64,000 nucleotides of DNA from Gaiellasilicea sp963705515 (GCA_963705515.1 CAVPJV010000001.1:297508-361507), one strand, 5' to 3'; counted from the stretch's first letter, positions 42,200 to 51,166 are shown. The notes: a model not told the origin generated them from the sequence alone. Program-made: numbers and translations.

Positions 42200-42856
42200 T
42201 TGCCATCCGACCGATTCGACCGCTTCCTGCCCCTGGCCGGAGTGCTCGCGGGGGCCTTGTTCTTCGTCGGTCTCGCCCTGCTGTGGAACGATCCGGCCAG
42301 CGAGACAGGGCCGGCCGAGACGTTCGCGTACTGGCAGGACGACCGGGGTCAGCACCAGATCGTCGCGCTCCTGGTCGCGCCGCTGATCGCGTTCCTTCTT
42401 CTCTTCTTCGGGGCTGGTCTGCGGCGACGACTCGCGCAGGGCAACGGCGACGCCGGCCACGGCTCTGTCGCGTTCGGCGGGGCGCTTCTCGCCGCTGCGA
42501 CCTTCGTCCTCGTCGCGATGCTCGAAGGGGCGATGACGAACGCAGCCCACGAAGGAGAGCGGGAAACGGTCTACACCCTCAACCAGCTGCACTCCTACGA
42601 CTGGCTGGGGTGGAACGCAGCGTTCGCGGCGATGCTCCTCGCGACAGGCATCGGTGCTCGCCGCAACCGGATGCTGCCGACGCCGCTTGCGTGGGCGACG
42701 ATCGTCATCGGAGCGTCGCTCCTGACGCCGCTCGGGTTCTTCGGGTTCATCCTCGTCCCCGTGTGGCTGATCGTGGTCGGGGGCCTGCTCTCCCGGCGAA
42801 CGACGGCCGCGCCGCGAGCTGGCTCGGGCGCGGCCGTGTCGAGAGACGGGCGCTAG
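42200..42856 (+). CDS. Polytopic membrane protein, unknown function
   Basis: TTG 42200 follows GAGAGAGGA. The 218-residue protein has about six hydrophobic helices (LPLAGVLAGALFFVGLALLW, IVALLVAPLIAFLLLFFGA, VAFGGALLAAATFVLVAM, WNAAFAAMLLATGIGA, LAWATIVIGASLLTPLGFFG, FILVPVWLIVVGGLL). It resembles DUF4386-like actinobacterial membrane proteins in layout, but no signature is decisive. It ends convergent with, and overlapping by 4 nt, the next gene. Confidence 0.75.
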   Translation: MPSDRFDRFLPLAGVLAGALFFVGLALLWNDPASETGPAETFAYWQDDRGQHQIVALLVAPLIAFLLLFFGAGLRRRLAQGNGDAGHGSVAFGGALLAAATFVLVAMLEGAMTNAAHEGERETVYTLNQLHSYDWLGWNAAFAAMLLATGIGARRNRMLPTPLAWATIVIGASLLTPLGFFGFILVPVWLIVVGGLLSRRTTAAPRAGSGAAVSRDGR

Positions 42857-43389
42857 CCGGAGAAGTCGACCGCGACGAGTCGCCTGGTCGAGACGCCGGC
42901 GAGCTTGTCCTCACCCGGCTTCGTCGCGCGGATGAAGAGCGTCAACTGCTGCTGCTTGCTGCTCGCGGGGAAGTTCGCGTCGCGGCGGAAGACCAGGGTC
43001 GCGGTGCCGTCGTCCCCGGTGAGCTCCTCCGCTGGGATGCTGAACTGGTTGTAGGGCACTGCGGTCACGTAGACGCTCGCGCCCTTGATGTTGACGCTGC
43101 AGGTGCTGCCGACGCGTACCTTCAGCGTGAAGGTGTCCGTCCCCGAGTTGATCGGCCCGGACAACACGTCGAACGCCTCGATCTGAGTCCGCGCGGGCGG
43201 TGCGAGGTCAGCGATCGGAGCGGTCTTCAGGCTCTTGTTGGTCGGGCAGCCGTTGGGGCCGGGCGCCAGCGTCGCGGCCACGCCCGCCACGGCAAGCACC
43301 GTCAACGCAAGCGCGGTGACGGTGGCGATCAGGAGACGTCTCGCGGTCGCGACGTGCCGGAACCGCACAGTCCAAGAAAGCCGTTCCAT
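42853..43389 (-). CDS. Secreted or membrane-anchored beta-domain protein, unknown function
   Basis: ATG 43389 gives 178 residues. One N-terminal hydrophobic segment (LLIATVTALALTVLAVAGVA) may be an uncleaved anchor or a long signal peptide preceded by basic residues (RFRHVATARR). The exported part is a single beta-sandwich (TDTFTLKVRVGSTCSVNIKG, ASVYVTAVPYNQFSIPAEEL, DGTATLVFRRDANF, QLTLFIRATKPGEDKLAG) with cysteines near 49 and 99 that could form a disulfide. The family is not recognised. Confidence 0.65.
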   Translation of the reverse strand: MERLSWTVRFRHVATARRLLIATVTALALTVLAVAGVAATLAPGPNGCPTNKSLKTAPIADLAPPARTQIEAFDVLSGPINSGTDTFTLKVRVGSTCSVNIKGASVYVTAVPYNQFSIPAEELTGDDGTATLVFRRDANFPASSKQQQLTLFIRATKPGEDKLAGVSTRRLVAVDFSG

Positions 43390-43564
43390 GGTGTACCCCC
43401 CTCTGTTCTTGACTTCCGTCGCCGGAACACTCGCTGTTCAGCGCCTGGGGCGCAAACGAGCCCGTTGGCGCCCGCTCGACCAGCGGACAGGCCAAGAAGC
43501 ACGCCGCCGCCAGCGATGTATTCCAGTTGGCCGCCGCCACGTTGAGCATCGACCCGCTCGCCGG

Positions 43565-43759
43565 AACGACGTAGCCGGCGACACGCTCGTCGACTTCGGC
43601 GAGGGCCTGGAGATCCCAGCCGTCTGGCTGCGCGAAGGCGTGACGCGGGAACAGGTCGTCGAGGGTCTGCGGCCGCTGCTCGAGCTCCCGGTGGAGCTCG
43701 TGCTCCCGACCCACGGCGGGCCGACCGATCGCGCCGCGCTCGAGCGAGCGCTCGCGTGA
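43565..43759 (+). pseudogene. 3' remnant of an MBL-fold metallohydrolase gene
   Basis: About 60 codons ending at TGA 43759 encode GDTLVDFGEGLEIPAVWLRE followed by GVTREQVVEGLRPLLELPVE and LPTHGGPTDRAALERALA. This is the C-terminal end of a metallo-beta-lactamase-fold hydrolase: the GDTL strand and final THGGP histidine are typical. No HxHxDH motif or plausible start is present upstream, and the sequence before about 43565 does not continue the domain, so this is a truncated gene. Confidence 0.5.
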
Positions 43760-43809
43760 CGTCGGCGAGCGCCACTTCGGCGGGATGTCGCGCCGCCACG
43801 TCGCAGTGA

Positions 43810-44214
43810 TCAGCTCGGGAGGCTGAGGCCGACCCTGGGGAACTCCTCGGCCATCCTTGCGCCGACGAGCTGCAGCGCCGAAGCCGGGCGAATCATGACC
43901 TTGAGCTCGGTGATCAGGCCATCCTCGTCGAAGGTCAGCTTATCGATCCCCTCGACCTGCTTTCCGCCGACCTCGGTTGCGAACTCCAGGATCGCGACGC
44001 GGTCGTCCGGGTTTTCGAGTTGGTGCAGATAGCGGAAGCTGCCGCCAATCCCGAGCACCTGCTCGGCGGCTCGCAGCACCTTCAAGACCTGATCCCGGCC
44101 CTCATACGGCTTGAACAAGACCGGACTGCGGAAGACCGCGTGCTCGTGGAACAGCTCGGGAACGTGATCGATGTTCCTTTGTTCGACAGCGGCGCGGAAG
44201 CGGTCCGAGAGCAT
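43810..44214 (-). CDS. SnoaL/NTF2-like protein
   Basis: The 134-residue protein begins MLSDRFRAAVEQRNIDHVPE and LFHEHAVFRSPVLFKPYEGR, with later strands RVAILEFATEVGGKQVEGID and KLTFDEDGLITELKVMIRP. This is the alpha+beta cone fold of the NTF2/SnoaL superfamily, used by small isomerases, hydrolases and binding proteins. The active site cannot be inferred. It is transcribed alone. Confidence 0.85.
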   Translation of the reverse strand: MLSDRFRAAVEQRNIDHVPELFHEHAVFRSPVLFKPYEGRDQVLKVLRAAEQVLGIGGSFRYLHQLENPDDRVAILEFATEVGGKQVEGIDKLTFDEDGLITELKVMIRPASALQLVGARMAEEFPRVGLSLPS

Positions 44215-44733
44215 CGGCGCCCGCAGCCTAACGTGCCTGACTGCCCAGGCCCTCGTGTCGGATCGATCTGATCCCCGTACATCCTCGTCTCTCAGAGCGT
44301 CGTCGCCGCGCCTCTAACGGCGGCGAGAACTTCCGCAACTGCATGTGGGCACCCGAGTCACGCACCGCCATTCGCAGGCCCATGCGCTCCGATCGGAAGC
44401 TGGTCGCGGATGCCCGCGGTGTAGAGGTCGGCGGTCGTTTGCGCCCAAGCCGACAACAGAAGATGCTAGTCGCACGACGCTCACAGCCGCTCTTCCGCTT
44501 CAGGTCTACGTAGTTCCTGGCAGGTGGACGAGGGTACTTCCCGATTCGGCGGGCGCGCCGGCCGGGGGAGAGTAGGAGTGGTTTCGAGAGGAGCGGTTTG
44601 GCGTGCGCGAATGGCCCCGCTGGGTCTGGAAGTACGCCGGGTGGCCGGCAGCTATCCGCCCGCACGCGTGCCGGCGTCGCGGTGACTGGACCAACGCTCT
44701 CGGCCGCGATCGAGCCGGTCGAGGGCGCAGGCC
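44215..44733. other. Region without a recognisable gene
   Basis: About 520 bp separate the NTF2-like gene and the next serine hydrolase. Open frames on both strands have arginine/serine-rich compositions typical of out-of-frame translation in GC-rich DNA. A short minus-strand stretch near 44390-44450 reads like coding sequence (TTADLYTAGIRDQL) but is not continued. It may be the debris of a lost gene. No clear promoter, RNA or terminator was identified. Confidence 0.4.
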
Positions 44734-46812
44734 GTGACGAGCGGTCGATGCGGCGTGTGGCGAGTCGGCAGGGCTGATGTGGCCGGGGACTGGACTTCAC
44801 GCTTACCGCGCGGACGGTTCACGCTTGCGGTCGGCGTGGCATTCACCTTTGTGCTGGCGACCTCGCTCGGTCCGGTTGACGCGACGCCCCGGGCGGTCGC
44901 GGCCAACCCGGCCGCACCGGTCATCGCGACATACCGCGCACGTATCCCGGGCTTGATGGCAGAGCAGGGTGTACCCGGCCTTGCCGTCGCACTCGTCGAC
45001 GCGGATCGGACGTTGTGGGTCGAGGGTTTCGGCCATGTCGATGGAGGGGGCTCCGCGCCCGTGAACGCCGACACGATCTTCAGCGTCCAGTCGATGTCGA
45101 AGCTGTTCACGGCGACGGCGGTCATGCGGGCCGCAGCGGCCGGTCGCCTCGACCTCGACGCGCCGATCACGACCTACCTGCCCGAGTTCACCGTCCACAG
45201 CGCGTTCGAGGAGCACCCGGAACGGAAGATCACGCTGCGGATGCTCCTCAGCCACACCGCCGGCTTCACGCACGAGGCGCCGATTGGGAACAACAACGAG
45301 CTCGACCCCGGCAGCTTCGATGACCACGTTCGCAGCATCGCTGACACCTGGCTGCGCTTCCCGGTCGGCACCGGGTACGCCTACTCGAACCTCGGCATCG
45401 ACCTTGCCGGATACATCCTCCAGCGCGTCGAAGGCAGGCCCTTCTCCGAGGTCATGCGCGAGTCCCTACTCGAGCCGCTCGGCATGGAGCGCAGCACCTT
45501 CGACCGGACGGCGATCCGGTCGGCCGACAATCGCGCCGTCGGGCACGTGCACCCGTACCCGAAGCCGCCGCTCTACGAGCCGATGACGGCGGCCGGCGGT
45601 CTCTACGCCAGCCCCGCCGATTTGGCCCGGTTCCTTCGCTTCGAGCTGAACGGAGGCACGATCGACGGACGAGTCGTCCTCGACTCGAAGCGGCTCGACG
45701 AGATGGAGACGGTCCCGCCGCCGCGCGCCGGCGCGCCGGCAGGCTACGCGCTCGGCGTTGTGCGCCACCGTTGGAACCGCTGGGAGCAACGACCGGACCT
45801 TCTCGAGCACGGCGGTGGCGGGTTCGGGTTCCTCTCCGACATGTGGTGGCTTCCCCAGCTGGGGATCGGGGTCGCGATCGTGACCAACTCCCAGGACCAT
45901 CAGCTCCAGAACGAGCTCTCGCTGTCGATCCTGGCCGACCTTCTTAGCGAGCCTGGCGTGTATCGCGATCGGCTGCTCGCACTGCCGTGGCGGCCGCCGG
46001 TCGCCGACGCGAACACCTTCTTCGAGCCCCCGGCCGGGATGGCGAACCTCGTCGCCGACGCCGCCATAGTCGCGAAGGGAGCTGAGGCCTCCCGCTGGGC
46101 GGCCTACTCCGGCCTCTACCGAATGCCTGCGTGGGGTTACCTCGACCTGAGTGGTCCGCCGGACCGGTTCGTCGTCGACTCCGGCGTCCCCTACTTCGAG
46201 ACCGACGACAACGCGGACGCGCCCGTTCGTCACCGCCTCACCGAAGTCGAGCCCGGCCTGTTTCTCGCCGACAACGGCGAGACGCTTGACTTCCGGGGCC
46301 GGGTCCCGACCTGGCGGAACTTCCGGCTCGTTCGTGTCTCGGGCGGCCCTTCGACCTGGCAGTGGGGGATCCTCGGGGCAGCCGCGCTCATCGCCGTCAT
46401 CTGGCTGGTCGCCGCGCCGGTGCGGAGCTTCCGACGCTCCCGCCCCGCGGGTTCCTCGTCGAGGGATCAGAGAGCCGCGACGCGCCGCCGGCGCCGGGTT
46501 ACGGCACTGGTGGCGAGTGCGACCGCACTGCTCACGCTCGGAACCGTGACCCTGCTCGCGTGGCTCCCCGGGTTCGTCGACACTGGATACGCGGGCCACC
46601 TCGACCTCTCCCCGGCCGAGCAGTTGGCGGTGCACCTGCCGCTGGCCGTAGTCGTCATGGGCGCCTCCCTGGTGGCTCTTGTTGCGTGGGGCTGGATCGG
46701 ACACTGGTGGTCGAGCGCTGTGAGGCTGCAGTACGCCGCCCTTGCCGTCGCGGCGATCACGCTCGTCCCGCTACTCGCCGGATGGCACCTCATTGGGTGG
46801 GGCATGGGCTGA
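44734..46812 (+). CDS. Membrane-bound beta-lactamase-family serine hydrolase
   Basis: The 692-residue protein has an N-terminal export segment (LAVGVAFTFVLATSLGPVDA), a class C beta-lactamase/esterase domain (about 60-400) with SMSK (S120, K123), LRMLLSHTAGFTHEAP, YSNLGIDLAGYIL and HGGGGFGF, then a beta-rich domain (about 455-540) and four C-terminal membrane helices (from about 545: WQWGILGAAALIAVIWLVAA, VTALVASATALLTLGTVTLL, AVHLPLAVVVMGASLVALVA, YAALAVAAITLVPLLAGW). The catalytic domain faces outside. Substrate unknown; this architecture is common among actinobacterial serine hydrolases. Confidence 0.85.
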   Translation: MTSGRCGVWRVGRADVAGDWTSRLPRGRFTLAVGVAFTFVLATSLGPVDATPRAVAANPAAPVIATYRARIPGLMAEQGVPGLAVALVDADRTLWVEGFGHVDGGGSAPVNADTIFSVQSMSKLFTATAVMRAAAAGRLDLDAPITTYLPEFTVHSAFEEHPERKITLRMLLSHTAGFTHEAPIGNNNELDPGSFDDHVRSIADTWLRFPVGTGYAYSNLGIDLAGYILQRVEGRPFSEVMRESLLEPLGMERSTFDRTAIRSADNRAVGHVHPYPKPPLYEPMTAAGGLYASPADLARFLRFELNGGTIDGRVVLDSKRLDEMETVPPPRAGAPAGYALGVVRHRWNRWEQRPDLLEHGGGGFGFLSDMWWLPQLGIGVAIVTNSQDHQLQNELSLSILADLLSEPGVYRDRLLALPWRPPVADANTFFEPPAGMANLVADAAIVAKGAEASRWAAYSGLYRMPAWGYLDLSGPPDRFVVDSGVPYFETDDNADAPVRHRLTEVEPGLFLADNGETLDFRGRVPTWRNFRLVRVSGGPSTWQWGILGAAALIAVIWLVAAPVRSFRRSRPAGSSSRDQRAATRRRRRVTALVASATALLTLGTVTLLAWLPGFVDTGYAGHLDLSPAEQLAVHLPLAVVVMGASLVALVAWGWIGHWWSSAVRLQYAALAVAAITLVPLLAGWHLIGWGMG

Positions 46813-46995
46813 GGTTGGGCAGTTCGCAGCCGCGGCCGGCTGCCCGTGAGTCTGGACGAAGGGATAGTTGACTTCTGTGTCTTCTCATCGGGAGAATGCG
46901 GACAGCAACTCGACGGGAGGATCAGTTCGAGCCTTCCGAGAGTGCGGCGCTCGGAGTGTTTGCGCGTTCCTCCCCCTCAAGGAAGGGAGGGGCCG

Positions 46996-47493
46996 ATGTC
47001 GGCAAAGCGCCTCCATGCGGATCGGTGCGTCATCGGCTTGTGGCGCGGGTATGTAAAGGCGCAGTTCTACGTCCCGCGACGTGAGAGCGGTGACGCGTTC
47101 TGCTACTCGCCGATGTTCGCGACCTGGCGCGCACCGTGGCGAGAGTCGATCGAGATACGCGATGACCCCGCCGCGCTGAAGGCCCTCGCCGCACTGGAGG
47201 AGGATCTCTGGGAGAAAGGCTGGGAGCGAACGCGGAGGGCGCCGGGCGCCGAGTGGTATGAGCTTCGGTTTCGGCCGGCTACCTCGGCTTCACGCCCGCC
47301 CGCGGCATCCCATCTACGACAGGTCACGTCGCGGCCCGACCATTCAAACGAAGTCGACGCGAGCTTTCGAGTGTCTTCCCGGTCACTGGTCCGGGCTGCG
47401 TCGTGGACGAAGCGCGGGATCGGCCGTGTCTGCCAGTCGATCCGATCCACCGCGCAGCACGACGGGTCGCTGTCGCAGGACGTCCAGCGTTAG
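46996..47493 (+). CDS. Conserved actinobacterial hypothetical protein
   Basis: ATG 46996 is preceded by GGGAGGGG, giving 165 residues. The first 90 residues (CVIGLWRGYVKAQFYVPRRE, MFATWRAPWRESIEIRDDPA, ALEEDLWEKGWERTRRAPGA, EWYELRF) form a compact domain often seen as a free-standing actinobacterial hypothetical. The remaining 70 residues are Ser/Arg-rich and look like read-through, so the stop may have been lost to an indel near 47275. No catalytic motif. Confidence 0.6.
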   Translation: MSAKRLHADRCVIGLWRGYVKAQFYVPRRESGDAFCYSPMFATWRAPWRESIEIRDDPAALKALAALEEDLWEKGWERTRRAPGAEWYELRFRPATSASRPPAASHLRQVTSRPDHSNEVDASFRVSSRSLVRAASWTKRGIGRVCQSIRSTAQHDGSLSQDVQR

Positions 47494-47561
47494 GTCAGCA
47501 GGTACGTGCGGACTGAACCGAAGCCGCCCGAGCGCCTGGGCGGTGTCGAGCTCGCGGCCGG

Positions 47562-47756
47562 GTGCTGCTCGCCACGACCCGCGACGTGGACCTCGCGACG
47601 GCGGTCGAGATCCTCGACGCCACGGTGTTCATCCGGCGAGAGGACGCCGAGCGATTCATCGAGGAGGTGCGGGGCGACGAGCCCGAGCTTGCGGCGCAGC
47701 TCAGGATTGAGGAGCGGGAACTTGAGGCGGGCGGAACTAGCCGAGAAAGCACCTAG
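47562..47756 (+). CDS. Small acidic hypothetical protein
   Basis: GTG 47562 opens a 64-residue frame: LLATTRDVDLATAVEILDAT, VFIRREDAERFIEEVRGDEP, ELAAQLRIEERELEAGG. It is helical and acidic with no signal peptide. The composition looks genuinely coding. It could be complete or the end of a longer gene whose upstream frame was broken; no strong ribosome binding site precedes the GTG. It overlaps the convergent gene by 4 nt at the stop. Confidence 0.45.
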   Translation: MLLATTRDVDLATAVEILDATVFIRREDAERFIEEVRGDEPELAAQLRIEERELEAGGTSREST

Positions 47757-49081
47757 GGGTGGACCGCGACACGCACTCGTACGAGATCGCGGTCGGCGGT
47801 CATCTGACAGTTCATGTAGTGGAATTGCGTGAAGTACAGGTACGCGGTCTTGCCGCTCGTGTCGAAGTTGCGTGACGGGCTTGCCGGATCGATCAGCGAT
47901 GGATACGCAAATGGGTCTGGCTTCCCGCACTCGTAGTCCCATGTTGTTTGCGCTTCGAAGAACCGTTGCGGGCGCGTCCAGGTGATGAGGTCGGGTGACA
48001 GCGAGAAGTACGCGCCGTCTCGCGCCTGGCCCACGAGCAGCCATTGCCTGGCCTCGGTGTTCCACGTGAGGCTGTTCGGCTGCAGGTCTTGCGGATCTGC
48101 TCTCGATACCGGCGCACACAGATGCGCGAAGGGGTTCGGGTTCGACCCATACGGATCGACGAAGCTCGTCGCGAACGAGTTGGGCCACCCACTCCAGGCG
48201 CGCCATGAGCTCGGATCCGCAAGGTCGCGCGTGCGAATGAGGCAGTTGCCGATGGTTTCGTACCGAATGTTCCGAAAGACGAGCGCGTAGAAGAACCCAT
48301 CCCGCGGGTTCCGCACGATGTTGCTCGGCGTGAACATTCCCGCTAGCCCCGTATCCGGGACGCGTTGGTACGGAATACTTGCCACGAGCTTCGGCCGTGC
48401 GGCGTCGGCGTATGAACGCCCCCCGTCACTCGAGACGGCAAGTGTGACCGCGTTGTACCAACACTTGAAGTAGTCGCCGGACGGGCAACTTCCCGGATGC
48501 GTGTTGCCCTGAAACTCGTTGTGGACAAGCGCGTAGACGGTCCTACCGTCGGGTGTCCATGTCGAGGCGATCCACTCTTTGTCGTCGAACGCGGCGGGAT
48601 CCGGGTTGTAGGAGGAGTTCATGATCACCTCGCAGCCGTGGCGGAGGCGGTCGAAGTCTGGGCCGATGAACCGACGATTGATGTAGTGCGCAGAGATCAG
48701 CTGGACGTTTCCGTCTGCATCGCGGAAAGCGCGGGCAGGAAGGTCAGGAATATCTTCGTCTTCACAATGGTCGGTCGTCCAATCGAAGACCACCTCGGGC
48801 TCACCGACGACCTCGACCGAGATTGGGCGGGGTCCGGGCGACGGCGGCTTCGCTCGAACCAAACGACCGGTATGGCAGTGGAAACCGAAGCGGTGGTACT
48901 GGCGGTCGAGGCTTGCCTTGCACCGCTGGCCCGCCTTCAGGCACGCCTGCTGGCCGGCGATGACGGCACGGACAGTCCCAGACGTGCAGCGGACAGACTC
49001 GGCAGGCTGCGCGGCGCCTGGGACGAGCACGCACACGGCGAACACAGCTGGTAGCGCGACGAGGAGTGTGAGCCGGGGCAT
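47753..49081 (-). CDS. Secreted beta-propeller protein (sialidase/glycosidase-like)
   Basis: ATG 49081 (MPRLTLLVALPAVFAVCVLV) gives 442 residues with a signal peptide; ATG 49099 is also in frame. The mature protein has eight or more cysteines and blades with AVSSDGGRSYADAARPKLVA (an Asp-box-like SxDGGxS(Y)), WIASTWTPDGRTVYALVHNE, FYALVFRNIRYETIGNC, and YFSLSPDLITWTRPQRFFE. The layout resembles five-bladed or sialidase-type propellers that act on or bind glycans. Catalytic residues cannot be assigned. A dipeptide-rich basic/Pro segment near residue 80 links the first Cys-rich piece to the propeller. Confidence 0.7.
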   Translation of the reverse strand: MPRLTLLVALPAVFAVCVLVPGAAQPAESVRCTSGTVRAVIAGQQACLKAGQRCKASLDRQYHRFGFHCHTGRLVRAKPPSPGPRPISVEVVGEPEVVFDWTTDHCEDEDIPDLPARAFRDADGNVQLISAHYINRRFIGPDFDRLRHGCEVIMNSSYNPDPAAFDDKEWIASTWTPDGRTVYALVHNEFQGNTHPGSCPSGDYFKCWYNAVTLAVSSDGGRSYADAARPKLVASIPYQRVPDTGLAGMFTPSNIVRNPRDGFFYALVFRNIRYETIGNCLIRTRDLADPSSWRAWSGWPNSFATSFVDPYGSNPNPFAHLCAPVSRADPQDLQPNSLTWNTEARQWLLVGQARDGAYFSLSPDLITWTRPQRFFEAQTTWDYECGKPDPFAYPSLIDPASPSRNFDTSGKTAYLYFTQFHYMNCQMTADRDLVRVRVAVHP

Positions 49082-49291
49082 CGCCACATCTTGCACCAAG
49101 ATCGCTCAAGAATCGTAAAGGCGATTCGGGCTCGGCTAAGCGGATCGCGCGAGAACGACGGGTGATTGAACTAGCGCGACTGGCCCAACGGGGCTGCGGT
49201 TGCCTGCGCGGCTCTCAGGGACACGCTCAGAGCGTTCACGGTGTAGACATTTCGGTTTTCTCTCGTCCGGATGTCGCGTGCTCCGGAGAAA

Positions 49292-49314
49292 CGAAAACCC
49301 CGCCTGAGCGGCGC
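49292..49314 (-). terminator. Terminator-like hairpin beyond the tRNA-Asp remnant
   Basis: On the minus strand CCGC TCAG GCGG (plus-strand 49300-49311) is followed by GGTTTTCGTTT, a short hairpin with a T-rich tail. It lies 12 nt beyond the 3' end of the tRNA-Asp fragment at 49324. No comparable hairpin follows the tRNA-Asp at 63946. It could be the original tRNA terminator left with the displaced 3' end. Confidence 0.45.
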
Positions 49315-49323
49315 TTCTTGAGA

Positions 49324-49365
49324 CGGGAGCGACGGGACTCGAACCCGCGACGTCCGGCGTGACAG
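49324..49365 (-). repeat. Truncated tRNA-Asp 3' end (attachment-site-like repeat)
   Basis: These 42 bp match 63946-63987 in the same orientation with one mismatch (position 49352). They cover the discriminator base and 3' acceptor strand (CGCTCCCG), the whole T-arm (GCGGGTTCGAGTCCCGT), variable loop, and the anticodon loop CTGTCAC with GTC. The 5' side of the anticodon stem is not complementary (CAGGT instead of CCGGC), so it cannot be a working tRNA. A 3' tRNA fragment in direct repeat with a tRNA gene is the standard footprint of site-specific integration. Confidence 0.75.
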
Positions 49366-49380
49366 ACCTGTTCCACCGAC

Positions 49381-49399
49381 ACGACGATTTACGACGATT
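49381..49399 (+). repeat. Short tandem repeat next to the left attachment-like site
   Basis: ACGACGATT occurs at 49381-49389 and again at 49391-49399, 16 bp inside the left tRNA fragment. Short direct repeats flanking a core are where integrase arm sites are expected. The rest of 49400-49671 contains no gene that I can support apart from the ribosome binding site of the next gene. Confidence 0.4.
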
Positions 49400-49671
49400 G
49401 ACGCGAAATCGCTCTATTCATGCGGGCTGAATGGCCTTGCGCGCTGATTTGCGCACGATCGCGCAGACTCGATTCAGATGTTTGCTGCCCTTCTGCTGTC
49501 CAAGAACTAACCAGGCTCGACATCCGAATCGCCGACGAGAGCAGGACTCGGGGCCCGCGCCTACGGGTCGGCAATCCTCGGCCTTCGACGGGATCGATTT
49601 CGTCGGGCCGACGTGATACAAACGGGTCTCCTGTCGTCGGCCGGACGGCCCTCCCCCAGGAGGGGAGATTC

Positions 49672-50949
49672 ATGTCCAACTTTCCCGCGCTCGACGTCGC
49701 GATTGGCCTGATCTTCGTCTTCTTCATCCTCGCGATCGTCTGCTCGGGGATCAACGAGGCGTTCGCCTCCGCGTTTCGCTGGCGCGCGCAGGATCTCGAG
49801 CGCGGCCTGTGGGAGCTCCTGCGTGACCCCGACGCGTCGGAGAACGCGACCGAGGCGCTGGAGAAACTGAAGTCTCATCCACTCGTCAAGCCGATGCTCA
49901 ACCCAACGAACAAGGCGAGTGCCCAGCTGTCGCCGCCGCTCGGCAAGAACGGACGGCCAAAAACCAGCCGCAAGACCGACCTCCCTAGTTACATCCCGTC
50001 GCGGACGTTCACGTCTGCCCTGCTCGGGATCGGCCAGACGACGGTGAAGTTGACCGAGGGGGCTGAGCTGAGACAGGAGATGCGGAAGATCGACCAGTCG
50101 ATCGCCGCGATCCCGAGCGAGCCAGTACGGGAGGCGATGATCGCGCTCCTGCTCAACGCGCAGGGAGACGCGGTCGCGTTCAGGCGCAACGTCGAGCAGT
50201 GGTACGACGACCAGATGGAACGTGTGTCCGGCTGGTACCGGAAGCGTATCCAGAAGGTCCTCTGGATTCTCGCGTTCGCCGTCGCGTTCACACTCAACGC
50301 AGACGCCCTGCAGATGGCGAAGCGGCTCTGGGTCGAGCCGAGCGTGCGCGAGTCGCTCATCAGCCAGGTGGACACCGCCACCACTCAGCCGGCGGAGAAC
50401 ACGGACGCGTCGAAGGCGCTCGAGACGCTCACCGTCCCGCTTGGATGGCATTTCGAGAGCGCGCGCGACGACCCCCAAGGCTTTCCGATCTACCAGGACT
50501 GGGGGATGATTTGGGCGCTGCTCTCGAAGCTGATCGGCCTGACCTTGACCGCGGTCGCGATCTCGTTCGGCGCGCCGTTCTGGTTCGACACGCTGAGCAA
50601 GCTCGCCCGTCTGAGGAGTGGCGGCGCGCCGCCGCCGGCGAGTGATGCGATCCGAACCGGTGAGGGCGAGCAGACGCGAGCCGGTGAGAGCGCCGTTCTC
50701 GCCACAGCGCTCCTCGAGGCGAGAGGCCAGAACGTCGAAGGCCAGTCGGCGGCGCCGGCTGCCGCCGCACCCTCGGCCGGGTCTGAGACCCAGCCGTCCG
50801 TTGAAGCGGGTCCGCCCGCGGAGGAAAATGGCGACGCGAGTCCGCCAGCGGAGCCCGAGAGTCTGGACAGCGCTGAGACCACGGAGACACCGGTGGCGCC
50901 GGATACCTCGGAACCCCCAGATGCATCGAACGCCGGAGAGGGCCAATAG
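49672..50949 (+). CDS. Three-pass membrane protein with long acidic C-terminal tail
   Basis: ATG 49672 follows CAGGAGGGG, giving 425 residues. An N-terminal helix (LDVAIGLIFVFFILAIVCSG) is followed directly by INEAFASAFRWRAQDLERGL, then a cytoplasmic-looking region of about 160 residues, a second helix (VLWILAFAVAFTLNADALQM, about 205-225), a third (LLSKLIGLTLTAVAISFGAP, about 285-305), and a disordered Ala/Glu/Pro/Ser tail of about 110 residues. I recall homologous uncharacterised proteins with the same AIGLxFVFxxLSxVCxxINE opening in many bacteria but know no function. It is the first gene inside the island. Confidence 0.7.
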   Translation: MSNFPALDVAIGLIFVFFILAIVCSGINEAFASAFRWRAQDLERGLWELLRDPDASENATEALEKLKSHPLVKPMLNPTNKASAQLSPPLGKNGRPKTSRKTDLPSYIPSRTFTSALLGIGQTTVKLTEGAELRQEMRKIDQSIAAIPSEPVREAMIALLLNAQGDAVAFRRNVEQWYDDQMERVSGWYRKRIQKVLWILAFAVAFTLNADALQMAKRLWVEPSVRESLISQVDTATTQPAENTDASKALETLTVPLGWHFESARDDPQGFPIYQDWGMIWALLSKLIGLTLTAVAISFGAPFWFDTLSKLARLRSGGAPPPASDAIRTGEGEQTRAGESAVLATALLEARGQNVEGQSAAPAAAAPSAGSETQPSVEAGPPAEENGDASPPAEPESLDSAETTETPVAPDTSEPPDASNAGEGQ

Positions 50950-51166
50950 GTCGGCGCCTCCGGCTCGAGTGGCGCGCACGCTACGCGCCGCTCGCCCAGG
51001 GTTCAGCGTTCCTGTGGTCAGCCGAGTACACGGCGCCTTGGAAAGGGACGCGGCTACGAGAGTGTGATGAGGTCCGCCACCTCTCTTGTCAGAGCGCCCT
51101 TCGAGTGGAATGCTCGTATCGGTTGCCTGCGGCCAACCGGTTTTTCCTTCTCCGGGAGAGGTGTAG

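Noticed and set aside
44228..44800. 190-codon minus-strand frame
   Set aside because: Ser/Arg/Pro-rich translation without any motif; overlaps the start of a real gene on the other strand.
49162..49362. 66-codon frame ending in RRERRDSNPRRPA
   Set aside because: Its C-terminus is just a translation of the tRNA-Asp fragment; no conservation upstream.
49324..49365. Functional tRNA-Asp gene
   Set aside because: The 5' strand of the anticodon stem does not pair with the 3' strand and no D-arm or 5' acceptor strand follows.
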